Positions 9,699 through 16,735 of a stretch of DNA of 64,000 nt are shown piece by piece. The notes under the pieces are model-generated. The model did not search any database. It saw only the letters and a list, made by a program, of their open reading frames with translations, and was not told the origin of the DNA. Source of the DNA: Myxococcaceae bacterium (GTDB lineage: Bacteria > Myxococcota > Myxococcia > Myxococcales > Myxococcaceae); assembly GCA_016793095.1 (NCBI GenBank), contig JAEUJQ010000050.1, forward strand, positions 186,001-250,000, in the 5' to 3' direction. The first letter of the stretch is position 1, and each line of letters starts with the position of its first letter. The translations under genes and the position numbers were made by a program.

Positions 9699-9785
9699 CG
9701 TGAATCAAGGTTGCTGGCTTGTCGGTGCCATCACCGGCGCTCGCGGTGGCGACAGGGGCTCGCCGGCAGGTCGTCGCCGCTGCCT

Positions 9786-9791
9786 TAGCTT
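9786..9791 (+). promoter_or_regulatory. -10-like hexamer, possible leaderless start
   Basis: TAGCTT lies six bases before the ATG at 9798. No Shine-Dalgarno sequence is present between it and the start, so transcription could begin at the start codon itself. No -35 element is recognisable. Confidence 0.4.
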
Positions 9792-9797
9792 CGCGTC

Positions 9798-10508
9798 ATG
9801 GACGCACGAGCGCTGACTCTGGTGTTGGTGTTGGTGGGCTGCAGTGGAGCGAGCGACCGGGACGGGGGAATGGGCGGTGGGAGCTCAGGGAGCGGGGGCG
9901 GCACGGCTGGGGGCTCGGCGGGCACCTGGCTGCTGAGCCTGACGGGCGTCGTGCGCTACGGCGCGAGCGTCACCATCGGCACCGACCAGGTCATCGACCC
10001 GGGCGGCGCGTCGAGCCAGAGCCCGCTGCCGGCGAGCGTCACCTGGGAGGCGTCGAAGTCGAGTGGCGGCGCCACCGGTCACGCGAAGCTCGTCCTCACG
10101 AGAGATGCACACCAGCTCACGCTCACCGGTGACGTGTCGGGCACCAGCCCCGGCACGCCGGCGTTCTCGGCGTTGGCCGAGGTGCGCGACCTCACCCTGT
10201 GCGTGACGGCCCCGGGCGCGACGCGAGTGCGAGTGACCTACGCCTGCGACGCGACGCCACAGTTCACCGGGCACGGGCTGGCCGGCCTCACGGTCGCTTC
10301 GGGCGCCACCACGTACTGCGACCTCACCGCTGGTGAGACCCGCACGCGGATGACGCGCATGAACCTGGTGACCGAGACGATGGTCGAGCCCGGGGAGAAC
10401 TGCTGGTCCGAGGGCACGACGTTTCAGTTCATCGCGGGCGGCGGTCAGAGCCCGGGCGGCACCGCGAGCGTCACCGGCACCGTCACCTTCCGGGTGGATC
10501 CGTTGTAG
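9798..10508 (+). CDS. hypothetical lipoprotein with Gly-rich linker
   Basis: The 236-residue product starts with a lipoprotein signal (LTLVLVLVGCSG, lipobox L-V-G-C). A Gly/Ser linker follows, and then a domain of about 190 residues rich in Thr, Val and Gly, probably all-beta, with five spaced cysteines in its second half. I do not recognise a family. The layout of lipobox, flexible tether and beta domain is shared with the lipoproteins at 15113 and 23673, suggesting surface-displayed proteins. The next lipoprotein gene starts nine bases after the stop codon, so the two are probably co-transcribed. Confidence 0.75.
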   Translation: MDARALTLVLVLVGCSGASDRDGGMGGGSSGSGGGTAGGSAGTWLLSLTGVVRYGASVTIGTDQVIDPGGASSQSPLPASVTWEASKSSGGATGHAKLVLTRDAHQLTLTGDVSGTSPGTPAFSALAEVRDLTLCVTAPGATRVRVTYACDATPQFTGHGLAGLTVASGATTYCDLTAGETRTRMTRMNLVTETMVEPGENCWSEGTTFQFIAGGGQSPGGTASVTGTVTFRVDPL

Positions 10509-10517
10509 AGCGCGCTC

Positions 10518-10898
10518 ATGCGACGGGTGCTCTGGCTCGCGGCGGGACTGGGAATCGGCTGCTCGGCCGCCGGCGCGAACGCCGTGCTGAACACCGCCGT
10601 GGGAGCCGCCGTCGCGGGCGCCCGGCGCTCGAACGGCGAGTGCTACGTGCCGTGCACGCCAGGCAACGTCTGCAACCCACAGTCGGGCCTGTGCGAGCCG
10701 CTGCCGTGTCGAGGTGAGTGCCGGTTCGGTGAGGTGTGCGAGCAGCAGCCGACGGGAGACCGCTGCGTACCCGAAGCGAGCGCCGCGCCGCTCCAGCTCC
10801 GGCAGTCGTCCGCGACGGTGACTCCCGCGGCGCCGAGCCCGACGCCCGACGCGGGAATGCCGCTGCTGCCGCCGTCGCCCCGCCTGCTGCCGCGCTGA
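10518..10898 (+). CDS. small Cys-rich lipoprotein
   Basis: This 126-residue protein has a signal peptide ending in GLGIGCS. A short Ala-rich stretch and about nine cysteines follow in a pattern such as CYVPCTPGNVC, GLCEPLPC and GECRFGEVC, which suggests a disulphide-bonded EGF-like or knottin-like fold. The tail is Pro/Ala-rich. The last codons and stop form the start of a 120-bp unit that recurs downstream in non-coding DNA (10882-11216). The pattern resembles short Cys-rich lipoproteins I associate with myxobacteria, and the function is unknown. Confidence 0.75.
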   Translation: MRRVLWLAAGLGIGCSAAGANAVLNTAVGAAVAGARRSNGECYVPCTPGNVCNPQSGLCEPLPCRGECRFGEVCEQQPTGDRCVPEASAAPLQLRQSSATVTPAAPSPTPDAGMPLLPPSPRLLPR

Positions 10899-11216
10899 GG
10901 ACGGCGGCACACACACCTGCTCCCCTCAGCTGAGCCCGACGACCGACGCGACAGCCCGCTCTCGAGACGGACCCAAGCGTTCGGACCAGCATCGCGGCCC
11001 TGCCTGCTGCCGCGCTGAGGACGGCGGCACACCCACCTGCTTCTCGCAGCGCTGAGCCCGACGGCCGACGCGACAGCCCGCCAGCATCGCGGCCCTGCCT
11101 GCTGCCGCGCTGAGGACGGCGGCACACCCACCTGCTCCCCTCAGCTGAGCCCGACGGCCGACGCGACAGCCCGCTCTCGAGACGGACCCGAGCGTTCGGA
11201 CCAGCATCGCGGCCCT
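10882..11216. repeat. three tandem direct repeats (120, 95 and 120 bp)
   Basis: Units begin at 10882, 11002 and 11097 with the shared string GCCTGCTGCCGCGCTGAGG and end with CAGCATCGCGGCCCT. The second copy lacks a 25-bp internal segment. The first unit starts inside the coding end of the Cys-rich lipoprotein gene and contains its TGA, so copies two and three look like duplications of that gene's 3' end. A few point differences separate the copies. No open frame with coding-like third positions runs through them. Confidence 0.8.
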
Positions 11217-11280
11217 GCTCGAGGTCTTCGGCTCCGAGGTCGTGGACGCGAGCGACGGCCCCTCGGCGATCGAGGCGTGG
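11182..11280 (+). pseudogene. relic of a response-regulator receiver domain
   Basis: Frame 11182-11280 reads TDPSVRTSIAALLE and continues with FGSEVVDASDGPSAIEAW. This matches the first third of a CheY-like receiver (the D-x-S-x-R turn, helix 1, strand 2 and the ASDG turn). Third positions are all G or C over most of this stretch. There is no start codon, and after about 11290 the similarity is lost before the phosphorylated aspartate. The preceding repeat units carry the same first residues (RTSIAAL). The following 160 bases up to the next gene hold no recognisable frame, apart from a short echo of the lipoprotein gene's end near 11408-11440. Confidence 0.45.
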
Positions 11281-11444
11281 CGGTACAGCTCCAGCTGCCC
11301 CTTCGCCTGGTGGACCGCGGCCTCGGAGCACCTTGTCCCGCAGCGCAGAGCCCGACGCGCGGCGAGGGGCTGCCGTCTCGAGGCGCCTGCAGGTCGCCCG
11401 CGAACCACGAGCCGACGCCCAACGCGAGAATGCCGCTGTCGCTG

Positions 11445-13202
11445 TCAGACGCTGATGCTGCCCTCGCGGAAGTCCGTCTTCGCGATGTGCACGTTGATGC
11501 AGACGGGCACGCCGGTGGCTGCGAGCTTCTTCGCCTCGGCGATGGTCTCGTCGATCTTCGACGCGTCGGTGAGCAGCAGGCCCTTGCCGCCGTAGCCCTC
11601 GGCCACCTTCTCGTACGAGGTGAAGCGCAGCGTCGTCGCGACCGCCGAGCCGAGGAACGTCACCTGGTCGCGGGCGATCTGCTGCCACGACGCGTCGGTG
11701 CCGATGACGGCGATGGGCGCGTAGCCGTGCCGCGCGTAGCTGTCGAACTCGGCCAGCGAGTAGGCCGACGAGCCGTCGCCGTAGATGATCCACACCTCAG
11801 CGTTCGGCCGGACCGTGGCCGCGCCGACCGCGAAGCCGCCGCCCACACCGAGCGTTCCGAACACGCCCGGGTCGAGCCACGACAGCGGCTTGCGGGGCCG
11901 CAGGATGTAGGCCGCCGTCGCCACGAAGTCGCCGCCGTCCACCACGAGAACGGAGTCGTCGTCGATGAACTCCTCGAGCCGCTGGAAGAAGTGGATCGGG
12001 TCGATGAGCTGGCCGTCGGCGGTGGGCTTCGCCTTCGCGCGGATCTCCGCGTCGCGCGCATCTTCCCGCTCACGGCAGGCCTCGAGGAAGGGCTGCCACG
12101 AGGCGCTCGGGCGCACGCGCGAGGCCAGCGCCTGCAGGAAGTCGCCCGCGTGCATGCGCAGGCCGATGTCGGCGCGGCGGTTCTTCACCAGCTCCTCGGC
12201 CGAGAGGTTGGCGGCGATGACCTTCGTCTTCTTCCCGAAGCCGAGGCCGTACTTCATGCGGAAGTCGAACGGGAAGCCGCACACCACCGCGACGTCGGCG
12301 TCCTTGAGCGCCTTCCCGCGCGCGTGGCGGAACTGGGTGGGGCCGGCGCGCCCGAGCAGGCCGCGGGCGGTGCCGCCGAGCCACACCGGAATGCCGAGCG
12401 ACTCGACCGCGCGGGCGAGCGGGCCCGGGTCACGCACGTTCACCATCGTCTGGCTGCCGACGACGAGCACGGGGCGCTTCGCCTTCGAGAGCAGCGCGAC
12501 GGCCTTGTCGAGCTGCTTCTCGGCGTTGTGGAACTCGGGCGGCTCGGGCACCAGGCCCTTCACGTCGACGTGCGGCGCGTGGAACTGCCGCAACAGGTGA
12601 CCCTGCAGGTACAGCTTGAGCACGCGCTGGCCGAACGTCTTCGGGTTCTCGACGCCGGTCTCCTTGATGAACCAGTCGCGCACCATCGCCTCGGGGTACA
12701 GCACGTCGACGGGCACCTCGACGAAGACGGGGCCGGGCACGCCGCCGCGGGCCTCCTTGAGGGCGCGCTCCATGGTGGGGCCGAGCTGCTTCACCGTCGT
12801 GCAGCGGGCCGCCCACTTCACCGCGGAGTGGATGAGGGCCATCTGGTCGATGTCCTGCAGGGCGCCGCGGCCGCGCAGCACCGTGGCCGTCGCGCCGCCG
12901 AGGAGCACCACCGGAGACTGCGCGAGCTGCGCGTTCTTCAGGGCCGTCATCGCGTTCGTGACGCCAGGGCCCGCCGTCACCGCGGCGACGCCCGGCAGGC
13001 CCGTCATGCGCGCGTAGGCGTCGGCGGCGAACACCGCGTTGCGCTCGTCGCGGCAATCCACGACCTTGATGTTCCGGTCCTCACAGCCGACGAGGATGGG
13101 CGAGATGTGGCCGCCGCAGAGCGTGAAGACGGCGCTGATGTTCCACTTCGACAACACCTCGGCGACGTGGTCGCCGCCGTGCCGCATCGGGGTCTTCGTC
13201 AT
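11445..13202 (-). CDS. thiamine-diphosphate-dependent lyase, acetolactate-synthase/ILVBL-like
   Basis: The 585-residue enzyme has the three-domain layout of the acetohydroxyacid synthase superfamily. The N-terminal PYR domain carries the cofactor-activating glutamate Glu53 ([15 protein letters not shown]) and [11 protein letters not shown]. The central domain lies at about 200-330. The C-terminal PP domain has the ThDP/Mg motif starting at Gly475 ([18 protein letters not shown]). The [13 protein letters not shown] segment is closer to ILVBL/2-hydroxyacyl-CoA lyase 2 than to IlvB, and no IlvN-like regulatory subunit is adjacent. It probably cleaves or joins 2-keto or 2-hydroxyacyl compounds. 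It is isolated, with repeat arrays on both sides. Confidence 0.85.
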   Translation of the reverse strand: MTKTPMRHGGDHVAEVLSKWNISAVFTLCGGHISPILVGCEDRNIKVVDCRDERNAVFAADAYARMTGLPGVAAVTAGPGVTNAMTALKNAQLAQSPVVLLGGATATVLRGRGALQDIDQMALIHSAVKWAARCTTVKQLGPTMERALKEARGGVPGPVFVEVPVDVLYPEAMVRDWFIKETGVENPKTFGQRVLKLYLQGHLLRQFHAPHVDVKGLVPEPPEFHNAEKQLDKAVALLSKAKRPVLVVGSQTMVNVRDPGPLARAVESLGIPVWLGGTARGLLGRAGPTQFRHARGKALKDADVAVVCGFPFDFRMKYGLGFGKKTKVIAANLSAEELVKNRRADIGLRMHAGDFLQALASRVRPSASWQPFLEACREREDARDAEIRAKAKPTADGQLIDPIHFFQRLEEFIDDDSVLVVDGGDFVATAAYILRPRKPLSWLDPGVFGTLGVGGGFAVGAATVRPNAEVWIIYGDGSSAYSLAEFDSYARHGYAPIAVIGTDASWQQIARDQVTFLGSAVATTLRFTSYEKVAEGYGGKGLLLTDASKIDETIAEAKKLAATGVPVCINVHIAKTDFREGSISV

Positions 13203-13349
13203 GGGGGCGCTCTATGGCCGAGGTGCCGGCATGTCACGCGACGACGAGCGATTCCGTGTCAGCGGGATGTTCCCCGGCTCTCGACGCGGCACCGGGGCCG
13301 ACTCCGAGCGTCGGAACGGGCGGACCGATCCGCGGAGTGCTCGGGGTAC

Positions 13350-13680
13350 GTGGGACGCGAGAACAAGGTGAACGCGGGTGGTGGCCGGAGTTGCGCTCGG
13401 GGTGCGGGCACGTGCGACCCGAGAACAACGGGGACCACGCGGGTGGTGGCCAGAGTTGTGCTCGGGGTGCGGGAACGCGACCGACTCCGACACGAGAACA
13501 AGGTGGACCACGCGGGTGGTGGCCGGAGTTGTGCTCGGGGTGCGGGAACGCGACCGACTCCGACACGAGAACAAGGTGGACCACGCGGGTGGCCGGAGTT
13601 GTTCTCGGGGTGCGGGCACGTGCGACCCGAGAACAACGGGGACCACGTAGGAGGTGGCCAGAGTTGTGCTCGGGTGCGGA
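13350..13680. repeat. array of five imperfect units with inverted repeats
   Basis: A core GAGAACAA starts at 13359, 13421, 13494, 13567 and 13629, giving spacings of 62, 73, 73 and 62. Two unit types alternate in an A-B-B-A-like order. The best unit has perfect 12-bp arms, GTTGTTCTCGGG at 13598-13609 and CCCGAGAACAAC at 13626-13637, around a 16-base centre; the unit at 13390-13429 has the same arms with two mismatches. The remaining 150 bases on the 13203 side and 80 bases on the 13763 side show no gene. The array would form strong hairpins in either strand. Confidence 0.8.
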
Positions 13681-13763
13681 GTGCACGCAGGTTCGGAAGA
13701 CGGCAGGCGCCTGCGAGCCATGGTGAGCGGCGCGAAGGAACCGTCGGTGGTACGAGCGAGGCG

Positions 13764-14531
13764 ATGCGGCTCGGGTCACTACGAGAGAAGGTCGGCGCGC
13801 TCTTCGTGGCCGTCGCGCTCGCGAGCTGTACGCCGCCCGAGGTCCGCGCCTGCAACGACGCAGCCTCGATGACGCCCATCGAGCATTTCAAGGCGTGTGC
13901 CCCTCTCTTCAAGGCCGAGCCGTGCCGCCGCTACCTGCTCGACCTCGACGGCGGGCTCCCGCACCCTTCAGAGCACGCCCGGGCCTGCGCTCCCGAGTAC
14001 TGCCCGCGAATGAGCGCCCCAGTCCGCGCGTGCCTCGGCGAGCAGGGGACACCGGCGGCGGGCTTCCGCGTCGAGTTCGAGTTCTACTCGGCCGTGTTCG
14101 AGGTGGACTACGGCCGGGCGGCGAAGAGCGCCGAGGTGGCGTGGTTCAAGGCTGCGTCACGGCTGTACGACGAAGCGAAGGCCGCCAGTCGCGCACGCGA
14201 CGAGGAGCACGAGGCGCGCACGAAGCTCGTGTTCGAGCTGCGGGGCGACTGGCAGTCCGTCACCATCGAGTCGATGCGGCCGAAGGGCGGGCCGAAGGTC
14301 GAGCTCCTTCCCACCGCGCTCGACCCGGAGCAGTGCCGCTCGTTCGTCAGCGCGTCCCTCGACGGCGGCGAGCTGCCGCAGGGTTCCGTGGCGCGGCTGA
14401 CCTCCGAGAAGAAGGTGCAGTTCAAGGTCGTCCGCTGCGTGATGGAGGCGCTCCTCGATGCCGGCGTCACCCCGGACAACCTCCTCTTCGCCACCATGCC
14501 GGCGCGCGACGCTCAGTCCCACCAGAGGTAG
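13764..14531 (+). CDS. hypothetical lipoprotein
   Basis: This 255-residue protein starts with a lipoprotein signal ending in VALASCTPP. Residues 25-90 are Cys-rich (ACNDA, KACAPLFKAEPC, ACAPEYCP, RACLG), and residues about 95-250 form a mixed alpha/beta domain with a charged helix (SRARDEEHEARTKL). I recognise no family. The ATG at 13764 is the first in frame before the hydrophobic stretch; the frame is open further upstream only across repeat DNA. Its 3' end overlaps the convergent DUF4253 gene by 19 bases. Confidence 0.75.
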   Translation: MRLGSLREKVGALFVAVALASCTPPEVRACNDAASMTPIEHFKACAPLFKAEPCRRYLLDLDGGLPHPSEHARACAPEYCPRMSAPVRACLGEQGTPAAGFRVEFEFYSAVFEVDYGRAAKSAEVAWFKAASRLYDEAKAASRARDEEHEARTKLVFELRGDWQSVTIESMRPKGGPKVELLPTALDPEQCRSFVSASLDGGELPQGSVARLTSEKKVQFKVVRCVMEALLDAGVTPDNLLFATMPARDAQSHQR

Positions 14532-15085
14532 ACGCGGCCCGTCTCGACGATGACCTCCGCGAGCGCCTCCTCCGAGCCGACACCCTGGTCGACGACGTCG
14601 GGGCAGAACGCGTACACCTCCTGCGCGAACGCAGCGGGGTCGGCGAGCTTGCCCTTCAGGTCGAACTCGATGGTGTCCGTCTCCGCGTGAATGATGTCGA
14701 GGCGGCAGGCCCGGTCCCACGCGGCGAGCTTCTTCACCAGGTCCTCGGTCCCGAGGCCGAAGTTGACCGCGTCGCTCGCGGCGTGGCGGAGAATGTCGAA
14801 CTGGTCCACGCCCTGCGCGATGGCGAGCTCGACCTTTCCATCGAACTTCTCGGCGCCGAGCCACCGTGTCGTCCCCAGCCAGGCGACGCAGCCGACCGGC
14901 AGCTTCTTGCGGACCGCGTCGAGCGCGGCGCGCGCATCGTCCTTCACCATCGGTCCGCCGCCCCCGATGACCACCGACAGCCCCTCGCGGTGCTGCTCGC
15001 GGCCGAAGTCCCGCGTCGAGAACTGCCGCACCGTCCCCAACCGCGTCAGCAACTGCTCAGCGGGCGCTCTCCAGGTCTCAGCCAT
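14513..15085 (-). CDS. DUF4253 domain protein
   Basis: The protein has 190 residues with no signal peptide. The C-terminal 100 residues match DUF4253: FDILRHAASDAVNFGLGTED, a long helix, DTIEFDLKG, FCPDVVDQGVGS and the family-ending YLWWD. DUF4253 proteins are cytoplasmic, of unknown function, and often sit beside toxin-immunity or SMI1/KNR4-like genes; nothing of that kind is seen here. The ATG at 15085 is chosen because GGAGGA lies at the right distance upstream. An in-frame start eight codons earlier lacks one. Its stop codon overlaps the end of the convergent lipoprotein gene. Confidence 0.8.
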   Translation of the reverse strand: MAETWRAPAEQLLTRLGTVRQFSTRDFGREQHREGLSVVIGGGGPMVKDDARAALDAVRKKLPVGCVAWLGTTRWLGAEKFDGKVELAIAQGVDQFDILRHAASDAVNFGLGTEDLVKKLAAWDRACRLDIIHAETDTIEFDLKGKLADPAAFAQEVYAFCPDVVDQGVGSEEALAEVIVETGRVYLWWD

Positions 15086-15112
15086 CGTTCCTCCAGCTCC
15101 TCGGTGCACCTC

Positions 15113-15766
15113 TCAGAGGCGGCACAACTCCGCGTCCCAGGTCCCGCTCAGCGTCGAGGTGCCGCCGTCGGCGTGCAACAGCGTCGTGGTGAAAGCACCC
15201 ACGGAGCGTGTGTCCGCGCGGGTGATGGTGGCGGTCCCACCTGAGAAGTACGCGGTGTCCTGCGCGTTGGGGATGAGCGCCTCCCACTTGCCGTAGTTGG
15301 GCCCGCTGATGGCGTGAGTCCCGAGCGCGAGCGCGCCACCATCGAGCGTCTGCAGCGTCAACTGCACACCGATGACGGGCGGCGCGATGACAGGCGCACA
15401 CGCAGTGCCCGAGCCACGATCGACCAGCGTCATCACCAGGAAGAAGGGCTGGCCCGCGTCGGTGAAGCTCGCCGCCGAGGTGTTGTACGCGACCGTGAAC
15501 GCCCGCGCGCCAGTCAGCGTCGCGCGGTTGCCCGAACCGCCAGACGTTCCTCCCGCTGAGCCACCCGCCACGCCTCCAGCAGACGCTCCTCCCGCTGAGC
15601 CTCCTGCCACGCCTCCAGCAGACGCTCCTCCCGCTGAGCCACCTGCCACGCCTCCCGCTGAGCCACCTGCCGCGCCTCCAGCGGAAGGGCCTCCATCGGG
15701 TGCCGTCGAGACCGGGGAGCAACCGGCGGTCACCACGAACGCTGCGATGGCGAGGCGAAGCTTCAT
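15113..15766 (-). CDS. hypothetical lipoprotein with Gly/Ala/Ser tandem linker
   Basis: The 217-residue product has a lipoprotein signal (LAIAAFVVTAGC), then about 60 residues of AGGASAGGV-type repeats acting as a tether, then a domain of about 140 residues with Thr/Gly-rich beta segments and two cysteines. GGAGG precedes the ATG at 15766. The design matches the lipoproteins at 9798 and 23673, although the folded domains do not look alike. The repeat DNA is made of short GC-rich units that could vary in number. Function unknown. Confidence 0.75.
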   Translation of the reverse strand: MKLRLAIAAFVVTAGCSPVSTAPDGGPSAGGAAGGSAGGVAGGSAGGASAGGVAGGSAGGASAGGVAGGSAGGTSGGSGNRATLTGARAFTVAYNTSAASFTDAGQPFFLVMTLVDRGSGTACAPVIAPPVIGVQLTLQTLDGGALALGTHAISGPNYGKWEALIPNAQDTAYFSGGTATITRADTRSVGAFTTTLLHADGGTSTLSGTWDAELCRL

Positions 15767-15840
15767 GCGTCCTCCGAAAGAGCGTCGAGCGAGAGACAAG
15801 CAGAAGTCGCTTCGAGGAGCAGCTTGACGTTCCGCTGCGG

Positions 15841-15846
15841 TATGTC
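15841..15846 (+). promoter_or_regulatory. -10-like hexamer, possible leaderless start
   Basis: TATGTC ends seven bases before the ATG at 15854 and no Shine-Dalgarno sequence lies between them. A TTGACG at 15824-15829 is only 11 bases upstream, too close to be a normal -35. This hexamer supports 15854 rather than the two upstream in-frame ATGs. Confidence 0.4.
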
Positions 15847-15853
15847 CCCGGGC

Positions 15854-16639
15854 ATGAGCTCTCCCGTCACCATCGAGCGCGATGGCGCCGTTCTCCTCAT
15901 CGGCTTGAACCGCCCAGAGAAGCGCAACGCCGTGAACCTCGCCACCATCGCAGCCCTGGGGAAGGCGTATGAGCAGCTCGGCGACGACCCGGACCTGCGC
16001 TGCGGCGTACTCTTCGGCCACGGCGAGCACTTCTCGGCCGGCCTCGACCTCGCCGAGGTGGGCCCGGCCGTCGCCGAGCAGGGACCCGCCGCCATCGCCG
16101 GTGGAACGAAGTACGACCCGTTCGGCATCTGGGCGCCGCAGGTGCCGAAGCCGGTGGTGATGGCGGTGAGCGGCATCGCCTACACGCTCAGCATCGAGCT
16201 CGCGCTGGCGAGCGACGTCGTGGTGGCGACGAACACAGTGCGCTTCCGTCAGCTCGAGGTGGGCCGCGGCATTCTGCCGTTCGGCGGCGCGACGCTGCGG
16301 GCGCCCGCGCGGCTGGGCTGGGGCAACGCCATGCGCTTCCTCCTCACCGCCGAGGAGTTCGGCGCCGACGAGGCCCTGCGCATCGGCCTCGTGCAGGAGG
16401 TGGTGGAGTTCGGAAAGCACGTCGACCGCGCGCGCTCGCTCGCGCACCTCATCGCGAAGCAGGCGCCCATCGGCGTGCAGGGCACCCTCGCCAACGCGCG
16501 CGTCTTCGAGGCGAAGGGGCCCGAGGCCGCCAACGCCCACCTGAAGGAACTGCTCGGCCGCGTGATGCAGAGCGAAGACGCCGTCGAGGGCATGATGAGC
16601 TTCGTCGAGCGGCGCGAGGCCGTCTTCAAGGGGAAGTAG
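15854..16639 (+). CDS. enoyl-CoA hydratase/isomerase (crotonase) family protein
   Basis: This 261-residue enzyme has the crotonase layout: VTIERDGAVLLIGLNRPEKRN at the N-terminus, the first oxyanion-hole segment GEHFSAGLDLAEV, the second region AVSGIAYTLSIELALASD and the LEVGRGILPFGGATLR region. The usual Gly-Gly of the second segment is replaced by Thr-Leu-Ser, so activity may differ from a standard enoyl-CoA hydratase. It acts on acyl-CoA thioesters in the cytoplasm, in fatty-acid or related degradation. No other beta-oxidation gene adjoins it. Confidence 0.85.
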   Translation: MSSPVTIERDGAVLLIGLNRPEKRNAVNLATIAALGKAYEQLGDDPDLRCGVLFGHGEHFSAGLDLAEVGPAVAEQGPAAIAGGTKYDPFGIWAPQVPKPVVMAVSGIAYTLSIELALASDVVVATNTVRFRQLEVGRGILPFGGATLRAPARLGWGNAMRFLLTAEEFGADEALRIGLVQEVVEFGKHVDRARSLAHLIAKQAPIGVQGTLANARVFEAKGPEAANAHLKELLGRVMQSEDAVEGMMSFVERREAVFKGK

Positions 16640-16735
16640 TCAGCCGGGGTCGCGGGCCGGGAGGCAACCCTCGCCCCATCGGTCGGCGCCTGCATCGAGG
16701 CGATAGAGACGGAGTGGCGCCGCTGACGTCGGGCG

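Noticed and set aside
10882-11216. CRISPR or insertion sequence
   Set aside because: Direct tandem copies of a gene end without spacers, terminal inverted repeats or transposase.
13350-13680. CRISPR array
   Set aside because: The units follow each other without unique spacers, unit lengths are 62 and 73 bp, and there are no cas genes.
11277-14531. A single 1,084-codon plus-strand frame running from the lyase gene through the repeats into the lipoprotein
   Set aside because: Only the part from 13764 has coding character and a signal peptide; the rest is antisense of the lyase gene and repeat DNA.
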